64,000 nucleotides of DNA from Aliarcobacter thereius LMG 24486 (GCF_004214815.1 NZ_CP035926.1:1851081-1915080); one strand, 5' to 3'; shown: positions 44,514-54,198, counted from the stretch's first letter. Program-made: numbers and translations. Notes: generated by a model not told the origin, from the sequence alone.

Positions 44514-45068
44514 TCAAAATTTATAGTTAATACTTACATATAAAGAAGTGCTATTGTCCAATTTATATTTTACACCCGTTCCATTTTTTGTATAATCTTT
44601 ATCAATATTATATTTAGTATAAACCAAGCCTGTTTCTAATTCTAAATTATTTGCAAGTTCATTTATAATTCCAAATTGTGCTCCATATATAAGTGAATTT
44701 GGATTTGAACCTTCAAGCTCTTTATTTTCAACATTTACTAGCCCCAAATGAACTCCTAAAAATGCTTTTGTTCCATAGCTATAATTTAAAGGTAAAATAT
44801 AATCAAAAGATGAATAAAGCTTATTTATATTAGTTTCATCACTAAAACTTGGATTATATATAAAAGATACTCTTCTATAATTTTCTATTATAAATCCACC
44901 TTTTAACATAATTAATGTTCCATTTTCAGTATTACTTTTATTATCTATTTTTTGTTTATCAAAATTTAAACCCAATCCTGCACCTAAAAAAGTATCCGTT
45001 TTAAATCCCATTGAAAAAAGGTTCATGCTAAAAAATATTGTAAAAAGTGCTAAAAGTTTTCTAATCAT
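44514..45068 (-). CDS. small outer membrane beta-barrel protein
   Basis: A 184-residue exported protein. A signal peptide covers about residues 1-19. The remainder has eight or so amphipathic strands and ends in SLYVSINYKF, with a C-terminal Phe as needed for insertion by the BAM complex. FLGAGLGLNFDK and YGAQFGIINELANN are typical of OmpA-like/porin-family small barrels. No periplasmic domain is attached. The role is unknown. It is divergent from the metallophosphoesterase gene. Confidence 0.78.
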   Translation of the reverse strand: MIRKLLALFTIFFSMNLFSMGFKTDTFLGAGLGLNFDKQKIDNKSNTENGTLIMLKGGFIIENYRRVSFIYNPSFSDETNINKLYSSFDYILPLNYSYGTKAFLGVHLGLVNVENKELEGSNPNSLIYGAQFGIINELANNLELETGLVYTKYNIDKDYTKNGTGVKYKLDNSTSLYVSINYKF

Positions 45069-45186
45069 ATTAATCTTTCATATAAAAATTGGCATTGATT
45101 ATATTTATTTGTTAGTTACAACTAGATTAAAAAATGATTAACTATTTATTTAAATACTATTAACTAAAAATAATTATCATTCCTTT

Positions 45187-46320
45187 ATGAGTTTTATAAT
45201 TTTCTTTATAGTTTTTTTTATTGCTTTCTCTTTTCAGACCTATATCATCAAGAGAAGGTTTATAAATAAACTAGATTTTAGTTATAAAACTAGGAAATAT
45301 CTTAGCTTTTTATTATATTTAACATTTTTTGGGGTACTTTTGTATCCATTTGCTAGATATTTTCCAATAGTGCCAAATTGGCTCTATTTTCTCCTTTCCC
45401 TACCAATTGGGGTGATTTTTTTAACATTTACAATAGCTATTATTCACGATATCATCTCAATTGGTTTAAAAAAAACTAAATACAAAAAAAACAGAAGAGA
45501 TTTCTTTAAAAAATCACTTGATATAACTACAACTTCAATAATACTTGCAACAAATGCAAAAGCTATGGATAATGCAAGAAATATAGAAATTGAAGCTGTA
45601 AATATAAAACTAAATAATCTTAAAAAAGCTTATAAAATAGTTCAGCTAAGTGATATTCATATTGGTGGACTTATAAATCAGAAATTTATAAAAGAGCTTG
45701 TAAATAAAGTAAATATCTTAGAAGCTGATGTTGTCGTAATCACTGGTGATTTAGTTGATACAAATCTAAATTTTGCAAAATCTGCTTTAGATGAATTAAG
45801 AAATATAAAATCTACTTATGGAACATATTTTATAGTTGGAAATCATGAATATTTTCATGATGTTTCACAAATAATCTCTTATGTAAACTCTTTAGGAATA
45901 AAAGTTTTAGAAAATGATTCTATCTATATTGGAGAAGATAATTTTGGATTTAATTTAGCTGGAGTTTATGATAGATTTGGATATAGATTTGGTTCATATA
46001 TTCCAGATATAAATAAAACTTTAAAAACTTGTAAAAAAGATTCTCCAACTATTCTTTTGGCTCATCAACCAAAATATATTAAAGATTTAGAACAAGAATT
46101 AGAAAATACAAAAGATATTGATTTAATACTTTCTGGACATACTCACGGTGGACAAATTTTTCCTTTTAATTTTTTAGTAAAACTAGAGCAACCTTATGTA
46201 AAAGGACTTCACCAACACAATACTTATACACAAATCTATGTAAATAAAGGAACTGGTTTTTGGGGACCACCTATGCGACTTGGAGCAAGTAGTGAAATAA
46301 CTGTTTTATCTTTATCTTAA
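45187..46320 (+). CDS. membrane-bound metallophosphoesterase with internal twin-arginine motif
   Basis: A 377-residue protein: three to four membrane helices in residues 1-92, a twin-arginine sequence KNRRDFFKKS at 101-110 followed by a weak hydrophobic stretch, then a calcineurin-like phosphoesterase domain. Metal motifs are SDIHIGG (155-161), TGDLVD, GNHEY and SGHTHGG, all intact. Relatives include YkuE- and LpxG-type enzymes acting on nucleotides or lipid A precursors; the substrate is unknown. No clear ribosome binding site precedes the ATG at 45187. Its last 9 bases overlap the convergent SCO gene. Confidence 0.85.
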   Translation: MSFIIFFIVFFIAFSFQTYIIKRRFINKLDFSYKTRKYLSFLLYLTFFGVLLYPFARYFPIVPNWLYFLLSLPIGVIFLTFTIAIIHDIISIGLKKTKYKKNRRDFFKKSLDITTTSIILATNAKAMDNARNIEIEAVNIKLNNLKKAYKIVQLSDIHIGGLINQKFIKELVNKVNILEADVVVITGDLVDTNLNFAKSALDELRNIKSTYGTYFIVGNHEYFHDVSQIISYVNSLGIKVLENDSIYIGEDNFGFNLAGVYDRFGYRFGSYIPDINKTLKTCKKDSPTILLAHQPKYIKDLEQELENTKDIDLILSGHTHGGQIFPFNFLVKLEQPYVKGLHQHNTYTQIYVNKGTGFWGPPMRLGASSEITVLSLS

Positions 46321-46884
46321 TGCTTTTCCTAAAACATCTTTTATCTTTTCTACATCTGAAAAGTGATCGATTTTCTCTACAAATTTTCCATCTTTATCAA
46401 AAATATAAATATATGAAGTATGTGCAACAGAGTAATCTATAGCTGAACCTTTTAAATATATATACTCATAATTAGAAGCATATCTTTTTATGATATCATC
46501 GATATTCTCTTTTGTTGAACTAGCTCCTATAAAATTCTTATGAAAATATTTTGCATACTCTTTTAAGTTTTCCAATTTATCTCTATTTGGATCAACACTT
46601 ATAAAAAGCCCTAATATCTCATCTTTGTTTTGTTCTTCTAATTCATTAATAGCTTGAGCTAAAGCACTTAATGATGTTGGGCAAACATCAGGACAAAATG
46701 TATATCCAAAATATACAGCTAAAACTTTGCTTTTGAAATCATCTTTTGTAATTTGTCCATCTACTGTATCTAAGGTAAAACTATAATTTCTATTCTCTTT
46801 AAATTTATCTACTAAAGGTTCTATCAGCAATATAAATAAAACTGCTACAAATAATGCTATTAATATTTTATAAACTATTTTCAT
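46312..46884 (-). CDS. SCO1/SenC family copper chaperone
   Basis: A 190-residue membrane-anchored, thioredoxin-fold protein. An N-terminal helix (about 5-22) is followed by the copper-binding FGYTFCPDVCPTSLSAL and the distal histidine in VAHTSYIYIFDKDG. SCO proteins deliver copper to the CuA site of cytochrome oxidase. It is the third gene of a minus-strand operon with PCuAC and a YtkA-like protein, and one nucleotide separates it from the gene before. The operon as a whole looks like a copper-insertion module. Confidence 0.93.
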   Translation of the reverse strand: MKIVYKILIALFVAVLFILLIEPLVDKFKENRNYSFTLDTVDGQITKDDFKSKVLAVYFGYTFCPDVCPTSLSALAQAINELEEQNKDEILGLFISVDPNRDKLENLKEYAKYFHKNFIGASSTKENIDDIIKRYASNYEYIYLKGSAIDYSVAHTSYIYIFDKDGKFVEKIDHFSDVEKIKDVLGKALR

Positions 46885-47361
46885 CTAATTTCTCGTTTCA
46901 AAGCTAAATCTTGCACCTAAAATTTCATTATTTTCTTCTATTTTTATATCAGCATTCCAAGTCATTTTATCATATACACAAGCTGGAAGCATTGTTTTTA
47001 AACTATAATATCCATCTCCAATATTATGAAATATTGCATTTATTTCTCCCATATTCATAGTTGTTGAATAGATATTTAAAGATATTTTCTTTAAATCCTC
47101 TTTATTGCTTGTTAAAACAAATTCTAAATCGTTCATAAGCGGTATATTTTTTGGTTCAATATCCAAAATCAGTTCTATTCCATTTTCTAATACTATTTTA
47201 CAAGAGCTATTTCTTAAATCACAATCTTCATCTTGAACTATATACTTTATATCTTTTTTAAAAGATTGATAAATAGAGTTAAAATCAATAGTAAAATATA
47301 AAATCACCAAAAAAATAGTACTTGAAACTAATATAATATTTATTTTTAACTCTTTATTCAT
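46885..47361 (-). CDS. membrane-anchored periplasmic protein in copper operon, FixH/YtkA-like
   Basis: A 158-residue protein with an N-terminal membrane helix (about 8-24) and a periplasmic beta domain. TTMNMGEINAIFHNIGDGYYSLKTMLPACVYDKMTWNADI contains the Met-rich MNMG and the GYYS...W pattern of YtkA/FixH-like domains. Two cysteines (CDLRNSSC) and one in PACVYD might bind copper or form a disulphide. I do not recognise a named family. It lies between PCuAC (10 nt) and SCO (1 nt), so a copper-handling role is likely from context. Confidence 0.75.
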   Translation of the reverse strand: MNKELKINIILVSSTIFLVILYFTIDFNSIYQSFKKDIKYIVQDEDCDLRNSSCKIVLENGIELILDIEPKNIPLMNDLEFVLTSNKEDLKKISLNIYSTTMNMGEINAIFHNIGDGYYSLKTMLPACVYDKMTWNADIKIEENNEILGARFSFETRN

Positions 47362-47371
47362 AAAATCTCTT

Positions 47372-47812
47372 TCAATGATGTTTCATCATACCTTGTTTTA
47401 TACTCTTTACTTCTAATTCTAAATTCTTTATTTCTCCATTTGAAAACTCTAAAGATAAGTCTATTAAATCACCTTCATTTAAAGACTTATTTAAACCAAT
47501 TAACATAATATGATATCCACCTGGTTTTAAATCTGTATTACTATTTGCTTTTATTAAAATCTCTTCTACTTCATACATTTTCATCATACCATTTTTCATA
47601 TCATGAGTATGAAGCTCAACTTTATTTGCAAGAGATGAACTTGCTTTTATAAGTGATATATTTTTATCTGTAATATTATTTAAGTTCATAAAAGCTGCAC
47701 TATTTGGCATATTTGGTGGAGTTGCTCTTGCATAGGCATCACTTACTTTTATAGAATCTGAAGCTAAAAGAAGTGTAGCTCCAAATAAAAATAGAATAAT
47801 AATCTTTTTCAT
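47372..47812 (-). CDS. PCuAC copper chaperone
   Basis: A 146-residue periplasmic protein with a signal peptide (about 1-17). The copper site of the PCuAC family is visible: VELHTHDMKNGMMKM and then GGYHIML, which supply the conserved His and Met ligands. SDAYARATPPNMPNSAAFM is the usual N-terminus. It moves Cu(I) to SCO and the CuA centre of cytochrome oxidase. A Met/His-rich tail (QGMMKHH) may add copper binding. It is first in the operon. Confidence 0.94.
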   Translation of the reverse strand: MKKIIILFLFGATLLLASDSIKVSDAYARATPPNMPNSAAFMNLNNITDKNISLIKASSSLANKVELHTHDMKNGMMKMYEVEEILIKANSNTDLKPGGYHIMLIGLNKSLNEGDLIDLSLEFSNGEIKNLELEVKSIKQGMMKHH

Positions 47813-47873
47813 CTTTTCCCTTTTTTATTGAAACTATATATAAGAAGTGTTAATTTAGTGTTAATTTCTTAAA

Positions 47874-48314
47874 TCACATCATTGAACAAGGACTCATTCC
47901 TGTTTTAAAAAATCTTGCAGTTATAGTATCCATAGATTTTATATGATTTATTAACCAATTTATCAAATCATACTCAATATAGTTTTTTAAAGCTTCAATA
48001 TCTTTACTATTTTCAAAACTATTCCAAATATTTTCTATCTCTAAAAGATTCCTATCATGTTCTGATTTATGAAAAGGATATGCAAAGAAAGCTCTTTTTT
48101 GCATCTCATCTTCTTCAGTTTTAAAATGCTCTATTGTGTGCTTTTGCCAAGATTTATAACTATCTTTTAGAAAATTAAAATTCTCATCTGAACTCTTTTT
48201 TTGGAATATCTTTATATGTTCATAAAGTTTATTTATCAAATCTACATCTTCAAAATGTGTATTATTCATAAACTCTTCATCTACAAGTGGTAAACTATTT
48301 TTATCAATTAGCAT
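47874..48314 (-). CDS. bacteriohaemerythrin-like protein
   Basis: A 146-residue four-helix protein. The di-iron ligands of haemerythrin can be followed: His in NNTHFEDVD, HTIEHFKTEEDEM (His and Glu), FHKSEHD and the helix 4 His in WLINHIKSMD. It should bind oxygen or sense oxygen/redox state in the cytoplasm. The end, SPCSMM, carries a lone cysteine. AAAGGAG precedes the ATG. It lies upstream of the copper operon on the same strand, 61 nt away. Confidence 0.88.
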   Translation of the reverse strand: MLIDKNSLPLVDEEFMNNTHFEDVDLINKLYEHIKIFQKKSSDENFNFLKDSYKSWQKHTIEHFKTEEDEMQKRAFFAYPFHKSEHDRNLLEIENIWNSFENSKDIEALKNYIEYDLINWLINHIKSMDTITARFFKTGMSPCSMM

Positions 48315-48385
48315 TCTTACTCCTTTTTTATCTAGGAAAATTGTAGATGATTATTTTAAATTACTCATTGATAAATATCAATTTT

Positions 48386-49600
48386 TTAGATTATTTTTAA
48401 CTCTTTTACACTTTTTGGCTCATCAAACCAATATCCTTGAAAATAATCTATTTCTAACTCTTTACAAGTATCATAAATCTCTTTTGTAGATACAAACTCA
48501 GCAACAGTTCTCATTCCAACTTTTTTTGCAAAGAAAACAATTGCTTCTATTACAGCTCTTGCTGATTTTGATCTATTTATATCTTGAATTATAGAACCAT
48601 CGAGTTTTATAAAATCTGCTTGGAGTTTTACTAAATATGAGAAGTTTGAGTATCCTGTTCCAAAATCATCTATTGCTATTTTCACTCCTAAACTTTTAAC
48701 AATATTTATAAAAGTTATAACTTCTTCAAGATTATCTATTCCTTCACTTTCAGTTATTTCAATAGTTAAAAATTCAGCAACTCCGAACTCATAAATCTTT
48801 TGTATTAAATAATCAAAAACATCTTTATCTAAAATATCACTAATTGACAAATTTATATTAAAAGATATATTCTTATCTGCAAAAAATTCAAATGATTTTT
48901 GTATAACTTGTTTTGTAATAGAACTATATAAATTTATCTTTTTTGCTCTATCTAAAAAAAAGAAAGGTGAAATTATATCTCCTTTTGAATCTTTCATTCT
49001 AACTAAGACTTCATATTTTTTCTCATATTGATTACTTATTAATTGGGCAAATATTTCAAACTTCTCTTTCTTCACAGCTTGTATAATTTGTGTTTCCCAA
49101 TAGAGTTCTTGTTCAATATTAGATGAATTTGGATGACAAATATGATGCTCTTTTTTATCATAAACAACTAAATTATGTTTTAATACTCTTGTCTGTTTTA
49201 AAGCATATTCAGCAGTAAACAAAAGCTCCTCATAATCTATTGCAACACCAACTCTTAATGGAATATAAACTCTATATCCATCAAGTTCTATTGGTGAATA
49301 TCCAAAATACCAAATAATTGATTTAATTGCATGTATAAAAATATCTTTTTCTATATTTTCATTTGATGTAACAGCAAAAATATCAGCTCCCAAATAATAA
49401 ATATTTCCATTTTTAAACTTATCTTCTAACCTTGAAGATACTAGTTTTAGAATCTTTTCTCCAAATTCATAACCATAGTAATGATTTACATTACCAAAAC
49501 CTGTTATATCAAAAATTGCTAATTTATTAAACTTTTTATCAAGACTATCTTGTATAAAATCTCTTCTTTTAGGAAATGTTATCTCATTGTTATTTTGCAT
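48386..49600 (-). CDS. EAL domain protein with degenerate GGDEF domain
   Basis: A 404-residue cytoplasmic protein. The N-terminal part (about 1-150) has a GGDEF fold whose active-site motif is reduced to GADIF, so it should not make c-di-GMP. The EAL domain (about 165-400) has EVLVRMKD in place of EALxR, FNINLS, EITESEG, DDFGTGYSNFSYL and YFQGYWF, so most catalytic residues are kept. The AExVE motif reads AEFVS, lacking the last Glu. It is probably a c-di-GMP phosphodiesterase, with some doubt about activity. No membrane segment or sensor domain. Confidence 0.88.
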   Translation of the reverse strand: MQNNNEITFPKRRDFIQDSLDKKFNKLAIFDITGFGNVNHYYGYEFGEKILKLVSSRLEDKFKNGNIYYLGADIFAVTSNENIEKDIFIHAIKSIIWYFGYSPIELDGYRVYIPLRVGVAIDYEELLFTAEYALKQTRVLKHNLVVYDKKEHHICHPNSSNIEQELYWETQIIQAVKKEKFEIFAQLISNQYEKKYEVLVRMKDSKGDIISPFFFLDRAKKINLYSSITKQVIQKSFEFFADKNISFNINLSISDILDKDVFDYLIQKIYEFGVAEFLTIEITESEGIDNLEEVITFINIVKSLGVKIAIDDFGTGYSNFSYLVKLQADFIKLDGSIIQDINRSKSARAVIEAIVFFAKKVGMRTVAEFVSTKEIYDTCKELEIDYFQGYWFDEPKSVKELKII

Positions 49601-49609
49601 ATTTACTCT

Positions 49610-50746
49610 TTATTGATCGTTTTGCCAAGATGTAATTCCACCCTTTAAAGAGTAAATCTTACCTAAATATCCAGCTTTTTTTAGTTTTATTATAGCTTCT
49701 TTACTTTTTAATCCTATTGTACAAACTAATACTACTCTTTTTTGATTATTTAAGATAGTTAAATCTTCAAGTATATCTTTTATGTCTACTTGTTTTGAGT
49801 TCTTTATTGATTTCTCATCTTCTTTTATATTTTCTCTAATATCAACTATTTGTATATTTTCTTCTTCTATCATAGATTTTAATTCAATCAAACTTATCTC
49901 TTCTACAATAATCTCTTCTGTATTATCTTTTATTCCACAAAATAAATTATAATCTATTAACTCTTTTATACTTGGATTTCTACTACAAACTGGACACTCT
50001 TCATTTTTTTCTATTTTATATTCAAGAAATTTCATTTTTAGAGTATTTAAAGTCAAAAGTCTATTATCTAAGTTTTCTCCAATATTTAAAATAAGTTTTA
50101 TAGCTTCATTTGCTTGAATTGTTCCTACAATTCCAGGTAAAACTCCCAAAACTCCAGCTTCTGCACAAGACTGAACTTTATTTGGAGCTGGTGGTTCTTT
50201 AAATAAACATCTATAACAAGCTCCACCATTTTTATTAAATACAGAAACTTGTCCTTCAAATCTAAATATTGCTCCGTAAACAAAAGGCTTATTTAAAAAT
50301 ACACAAGCATCATTTATTAGATATCTTGTTGGGAAATTATCTGTTCCATCTACAACTACATCAAATCCATTGATTATTTCCAGTGCATTCTTGCTTATTA
50401 GTTTTTCCTCTATTGATATAACATTTATATTTGGATTTATTAAATTTATCTGCTTTTTTGCTGATTCTACTTTTGATTTATTAATTGAGCTTGTATTATG
50501 TATAACTTGTCTTTGAAGATTTGACTCTTCTACTTTATCAAAGTCTATAATTCCAAGAGTTCCAACTCCAGCTGCTGCTAAATAGAGTAAAACAGGTGAA
50601 CCTAAAGCACCTGTTCCAACAACTAAAACTTTTGAATTTTTTAGTTTTAGTTGTCCTTTTAGTCCAATTTCAGGAACTATTAAATGTCTGCTATATCTAT
50701 TTATTTCATCAAGAGTAAGTTTATTTTTTTCAGAAGTTTCAAGCAT
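49610..50746 (-). CDS. moeB: MoeB/ThiF-type adenylyltransferase with C-terminal rhodanese domain
   Basis: A 378-residue E1-like protein. The ATP motif is VLVVGTGALGSPVLLYLA; the catalytic Arg/Asp region reads DKVEESNLQRQV and VVDGTDNFPTRY. Zinc cysteines are in CYRC and CPVC. A rhodanese domain (about 290-378) carries a Cys in VLVCTIGLKS. Such MoeBR fusions activate and thiolate MoaD or ThiS-type sulfur carriers. The start at 50746 has AAGGATAA upstream; the ATG at 50785 has no binding site. Its function in molybdopterin synthesis would suit the TorA enzyme in this window. Confidence 0.9.
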   Translation of the reverse strand: MLETSEKNKLTLDEINRYSRHLIVPEIGLKGQLKLKNSKVLVVGTGALGSPVLLYLAAAGVGTLGIIDFDKVEESNLQRQVIHNTSSINKSKVESAKKQINLINPNINVISIEEKLISKNALEIINGFDVVVDGTDNFPTRYLINDACVFLNKPFVYGAIFRFEGQVSVFNKNGGACYRCLFKEPPAPNKVQSCAEAGVLGVLPGIVGTIQANEAIKLILNIGENLDNRLLTLNTLKMKFLEYKIEKNEECPVCSRNPSIKELIDYNLFCGIKDNTEEIIVEEISLIELKSMIEEENIQIVDIRENIKEDEKSIKNSKQVDIKDILEDLTILNNQKRVVLVCTIGLKSKEAIIKLKKAGYLGKIYSLKGGITSWQNDQ

Positions 50747-50823
50747 AATTATCCTTATAGAAATTAAGCTAAAAGAATAGCACAAGAGATATTTATCTTC
50801 TCTTTTTAATAATAAATATCAAC

Positions 50824-50859
50824 TATAAAAAAAGGGAAAGAGTTTCAATCTTTCCCTTT
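50824..50859 (-). terminator. Rho-independent terminator of typA
   Basis: On the minus strand AAAGGGAAAGA and TCTTTCCCTTT form an 11-bp stem with a 7-nt loop, followed by TTTTTTT. A classical intrinsic terminator 63 nt after the typA stop. Confidence 0.87.
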
Positions 50860-50921
50860 CTTAGCTATTTTTTCTAGATATTGAGACTAAAGTTCCAAAT
50901 CTCATATTTATAAATTAACTT

Positions 50922-52736
50922 TTATGAGTTTTTCTCTTTTTTAGCCGTTCTTTTTCTAACTGTTGGGTCAAGTTCTCTTTTTCTAATTCTAATAGAAATA
51001 GGAGTTACTTCAACTGCTTCATCTTCTTCAACCCACTCTAAAGCATTTTCTAATGACATAGTTTTTACAGGAACAAGTCTAATAGCTTCATCAGCTCCAC
51101 TTGATCTAACATTTGATTGTTGTTTTCCTTTAATAGGATTTACATCTAAGTCATTATCTTTTGAATGTTGCCCAACTATCATTCCTGTATATACTTTATC
51201 TTGAGGTTTTATAAACATAATTCCTCTATCTTGTAGATTAAATATTGAATAAGCTAATGCTTCTCCATTTTCCATAGATACTAAAGCACCATATTTTCTA
51301 CTTTCAACTGATCCACTATATGGTCTAAATTCTAAGAAAGAGTGGTTCATAATTCCTTCTCCTCTAGTTTCAGTTAAGAATTCTGTTCTAATCCCAATTA
51401 ATCCTCGTGCTGGAATCTCAAACTCTAATCTTGTAAATCCAATTCCCATTGGAATCATATTTGTCATTACAGCTTTTCTTTTCCCTAGTTTTTCAATAAT
51501 TGCTCCACTAAATTCATCTGGTGTATCAATTACAAGATGTTCAAATGGCTCCATTTTAACACCATTTTCTTCTCTAATAATTACTTCTGGTCTTCCAATA
51601 ATAAACTCAAAACCTTCTCTTCTCATATTCTCAGCCAAAATAGTAATTTGAAGTTCACCTCTTCCGTTTACTTTAAATTTACCTTCTCCAACTTGCTCAT
51701 AATTCATAGCAATATTTGTGTTCATCTCAGCTTTTAATCTCTCATCAATTTTATTTGATGTTACATATTTACCTTCTGTTCCAGCTAATGGTGAATCATT
51801 TACAGCAAATGTTACGCTTAAAGTTGGCTCTTCAATATGCATTGGATCAAGTGGCATTGGATTTGATGGATCACATAAAGAATCTCCAACATCAATTGTT
51901 TCAAAACCTGCAACAGCTACAATATCTCCAGAACCAGCAGTTTTTATATCAATTCTATCAAGTCCTTTAAATCCAATAAGTTTAGAAACTCTACCTTTTA
52001 TTTTAGAACCATCCGCTTTACAAAGAACAACTGTTTCACCTTGAGAAATAGTACCATTGAAAATTCTAGCAATTCCTATTTTACCAATGAAATTATCATA
52101 ATCAAGAGTAAACACTTGAAGTTGAAGACCATTTGTATCATCACCTTTTGGTTTTGGAACTTCTTTTAAAATTGTTTCATATAATGGTTTGAAATCCATA
52201 TTGTCATCATTATAGTTGTATCTTGCATATCCACTTCTAGCAGCAGCATAAATAACTGGGAAATCTAGTTGCTCTTCTGTTGCATCCATTTGTGCAAAAA
52301 GGTCAAAAACCTCATCAACAACTCTATCAGGCTCAGCTGCAGGTTTATCTATTTTATTTACTACAACTATTGGTCTATGACCTAAAGATAGTGCTTTTTT
52401 AACAACGAATTTTGTTTGAGGCATAACTCCTTCTTGTGCATCAACAAGAAGTAAAACAGAATCAACCATCTTTAAAACCCTCTCAACTTCTCCACCAAAA
52501 TCGGCGTGACCTGGAGTATCAATTATATTAATTCTTACACCTTCATAATCAATAGCTGTATTTTTTGAAAGAATTGTAATTCCTCTCTCTTTTTCAATAG
52601 CATCACTATCCATTACTCTATCATCTACATTTTGGTGAGCAGAAAATGTACCACTTTGTTTTAAAAGCTCATCTACCGTTGTTGTTTTACCATGATCAAC
52701 GTGTGCAATAACTGCGATATTTCTAATATCTCTCAT
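50922..52736 (-). CDS. typA: translational GTPase TypA/BipA
   Basis: A 604-residue ribosome-associated GTPase, the normal length. G1 is [16 protein letters not shown]3 [14 protein letters not shown] and G4 NKID. The EF-G-like domains and the C-terminal BipA-specific region ([26 protein letters not shown]) follow. It helps 50S assembly and growth under cold or stress. A TATAAT on the minus strand at 52771-52766, followed by a GC-rich CCGCG, may be its promoter. It is a single-gene unit. Confidence 0.97.
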   Translation of the reverse strand: MRDIRNIAVIAHVDHGKTTTVDELLKQSGTFSAHQNVDDRVMDSDAIEKERGITILSKNTAIDYEGVRINIIDTPGHADFGGEVERVLKMVDSVLLLVDAQEGVMPQTKFVVKKALSLGHRPIVVVNKIDKPAAEPDRVVDEVFDLFAQMDATEEQLDFPVIYAAARSGYARYNYNDDNMDFKPLYETILKEVPKPKGDDTNGLQLQVFTLDYDNFIGKIGIARIFNGTISQGETVVLCKADGSKIKGRVSKLIGFKGLDRIDIKTAGSGDIVAVAGFETIDVGDSLCDPSNPMPLDPMHIEEPTLSVTFAVNDSPLAGTEGKYVTSNKIDERLKAEMNTNIAMNYEQVGEGKFKVNGRGELQITILAENMRREGFEFIIGRPEVIIREENGVKMEPFEHLVIDTPDEFSGAIIEKLGKRKAVMTNMIPMGIGFTRLEFEIPARGLIGIRTEFLTETRGEGIMNHSFLEFRPYSGSVESRKYGALVSMENGEALAYSIFNLQDRGIMFIKPQDKVYTGMIVGQHSKDNDLDVNPIKGKQQSNVRSSGADEAIRLVPVKTMSLENALEWVEEDEAVEVTPISIRIRKRELDPTVRKRTAKKEKNS

Positions 52737-52909
52737 ATGTCTTCTTTATATTAAAATTTTCGCGGATTATAGCTAAGAAATACTTAGATATAGATAATAG
52801 CTTAAAATATGGTTAAATAATTTATAATTTTTAGAATTTTCTTAGTAAAATTATTTTTACCTTTTTAGTTTAAATTAATCTTAAATAGTTTAGAATTCTT
52901 TACTTTTAG

Positions 52910-52959
52910 GTTTGCGGAGCAAACAGACAACTTGAACTACTTTTTCTAACTCAAGAGTC
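52910..52959 (+). promoter_or_regulatory. structured 5' leader candidate upstream of yedE-like gene
   Basis: In an otherwise AT-rich intergenic region, GTTTGC-GGA-GCAAAC (52910-52924) forms a perfect 6-bp hairpin. It is followed by a second hairpin, GAC-AA-CTTGA (52926-52935) paired with TCAAG-A-GTC (52951-52959). A second CAAAC at 52959-52963 could also pair with the first arm, allowing an alternative fold. It lies 36 nt before the yedE-like start and could be a leader or riboswitch-like element. Confidence 0.4.
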
Positions 52960-52995
52960 AAACAAATCACTATTTTTTATTTTAAAGGATTTTTT

Positions 52996-54189
52996 ATGGA
53001 GTTTATTCAAAACTTTAAAAAAACTCTTTCAAGATTTTGGTCACCAATTCCAGCAGTTATTGCTCTTGGAGTTTTAAGTGCATATTATTTTGGAATTACA
53101 GGAACTTACTGGGCAGTTACAGGAGAATTTACTAGATGGGGTGGACATTTTTTACAAATGTTTGGAGTTGATGTTTCAACTTGGGGTTACTACAAACTTA
53201 TGAGCATTGAAGGAAACATTTTCACAAGAATTGATGGAGTTATGATTATTGGTATGTTTGCAGGATGTATTGCTGCTGCATTTTGGGGAAATAATGTAAA
53301 ATTTAGATTACCTCTAAACAATATTAGAGTTTGGCAAGCACTTATTGGTGGAATTATTGCAGGTTTTGGAGCAAGACTTGGGATGGGTTGTAATCTTGCA
53401 AGTTTTTTTACAGGAATTCCACAATTTTCATTTCATGCATGGGTATTTACAGCATTTATGATGGTTGGAGTCTATTTTGGAGTAAAAGTTGCTCTTCATC
53501 CATTCTTTCAATCAAAAATAAAAATGCAAAAAGTTTCTTGTGCAAAACCTCTTTCACACGATGAAAACAAAGTAAAAAGATTTTTTACTTTTGGTACACT
53601 TATTGCACTTTTAATAATTGCTTATGCGCTATATTTAATCTTTATTGCAAATAGTCCTAAACTTGGTATGGCTGTATTTTTTGGAGCATCTTTTGGTCTT
53701 ATTATTGCAAAAGCTCAAATCTGTTTCACATCTGCATTTAGAGATATTTTTACAACTGGAAGAAGTGAATTAGCAATTGCAATTATTGTTGGAATGATTG
53801 TTGCAACATTAGGTGTATTTACATATTTAAATATGGGTGCTGTTCCTAAAATATTTTGGACAGGACCAAATGTTGTTATTGGTGGATTATTATTTGGATT
53901 TGGAATTGTTCTTGCTGGTGGTTGTGAATGTGGTTGGATGTATAGAGCTGTTGAAGGTCAAGTGCATTTTTGGATAGTTGGAGTTGGAAATATTATTGGT
54001 GCTACATTATTAGCTTTTGTTTGGGATGATATTTCTGAACCTCTTGCTACTTCTTGGCCAAAAATAAATCTACTTGAAAGCTTTGGTCAATATGGTGGAT
54101 TAGTAGCAAATTATGGACTATTATTTGCATTCTTTATACTAATTTTAGTTTTAGAGAAAAAATATTTAAGAAAATCAAGAAATAGATAA
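52996..54189 (+). CDS. YeeE/YedE family transporter (thiosulfate- or selenium-type, TsuA-like)
   Basis: A 397-residue membrane protein with about ten helices. Conserved cysteine motifs of the YeeE/YedE (TsuA) family are visible in sequence order: GARLGMGCNLASFFTG, KAQICFTSAFRDIF and LAGGCECGWMYRA. In TsuA three such cysteines line the path for thiosulfate. Selenium-linked YedE proteins look similar, and the TusA-like gene downstream fits either. AAAGGA precedes the ATG. The pair probably imports a reduced sulfur or selenium compound and hands sulfur to the carrier. Confidence 0.88.
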   Translation: MEFIQNFKKTLSRFWSPIPAVIALGVLSAYYFGITGTYWAVTGEFTRWGGHFLQMFGVDVSTWGYYKLMSIEGNIFTRIDGVMIIGMFAGCIAAAFWGNNVKFRLPLNNIRVWQALIGGIIAGFGARLGMGCNLASFFTGIPQFSFHAWVFTAFMMVGVYFGVKVALHPFFQSKIKMQKVSCAKPLSHDENKVKRFFTFGTLIALLIIAYALYLIFIANSPKLGMAVFFGASFGLIIAKAQICFTSAFRDIFTTGRSELAIAIIVGMIVATLGVFTYLNMGAVPKIFWTGPNVVIGGLLFGFGIVLAGGCECGWMYRAVEGQVHFWIVGVGNIIGATLLAFVWDDISEPLATSWPKINLLESFGQYGGLVANYGLLFAFFILILVLEKKYLRKSRNR

Positions 54190-54198
54190 GGAAAAAAG

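Noticed and set aside
45165..45181. Fur box before the metallophosphoesterase (AATAATTATCATT)
   Set aside because: Only one half resembles the consensus, and such AT-rich matches are common in this genome.
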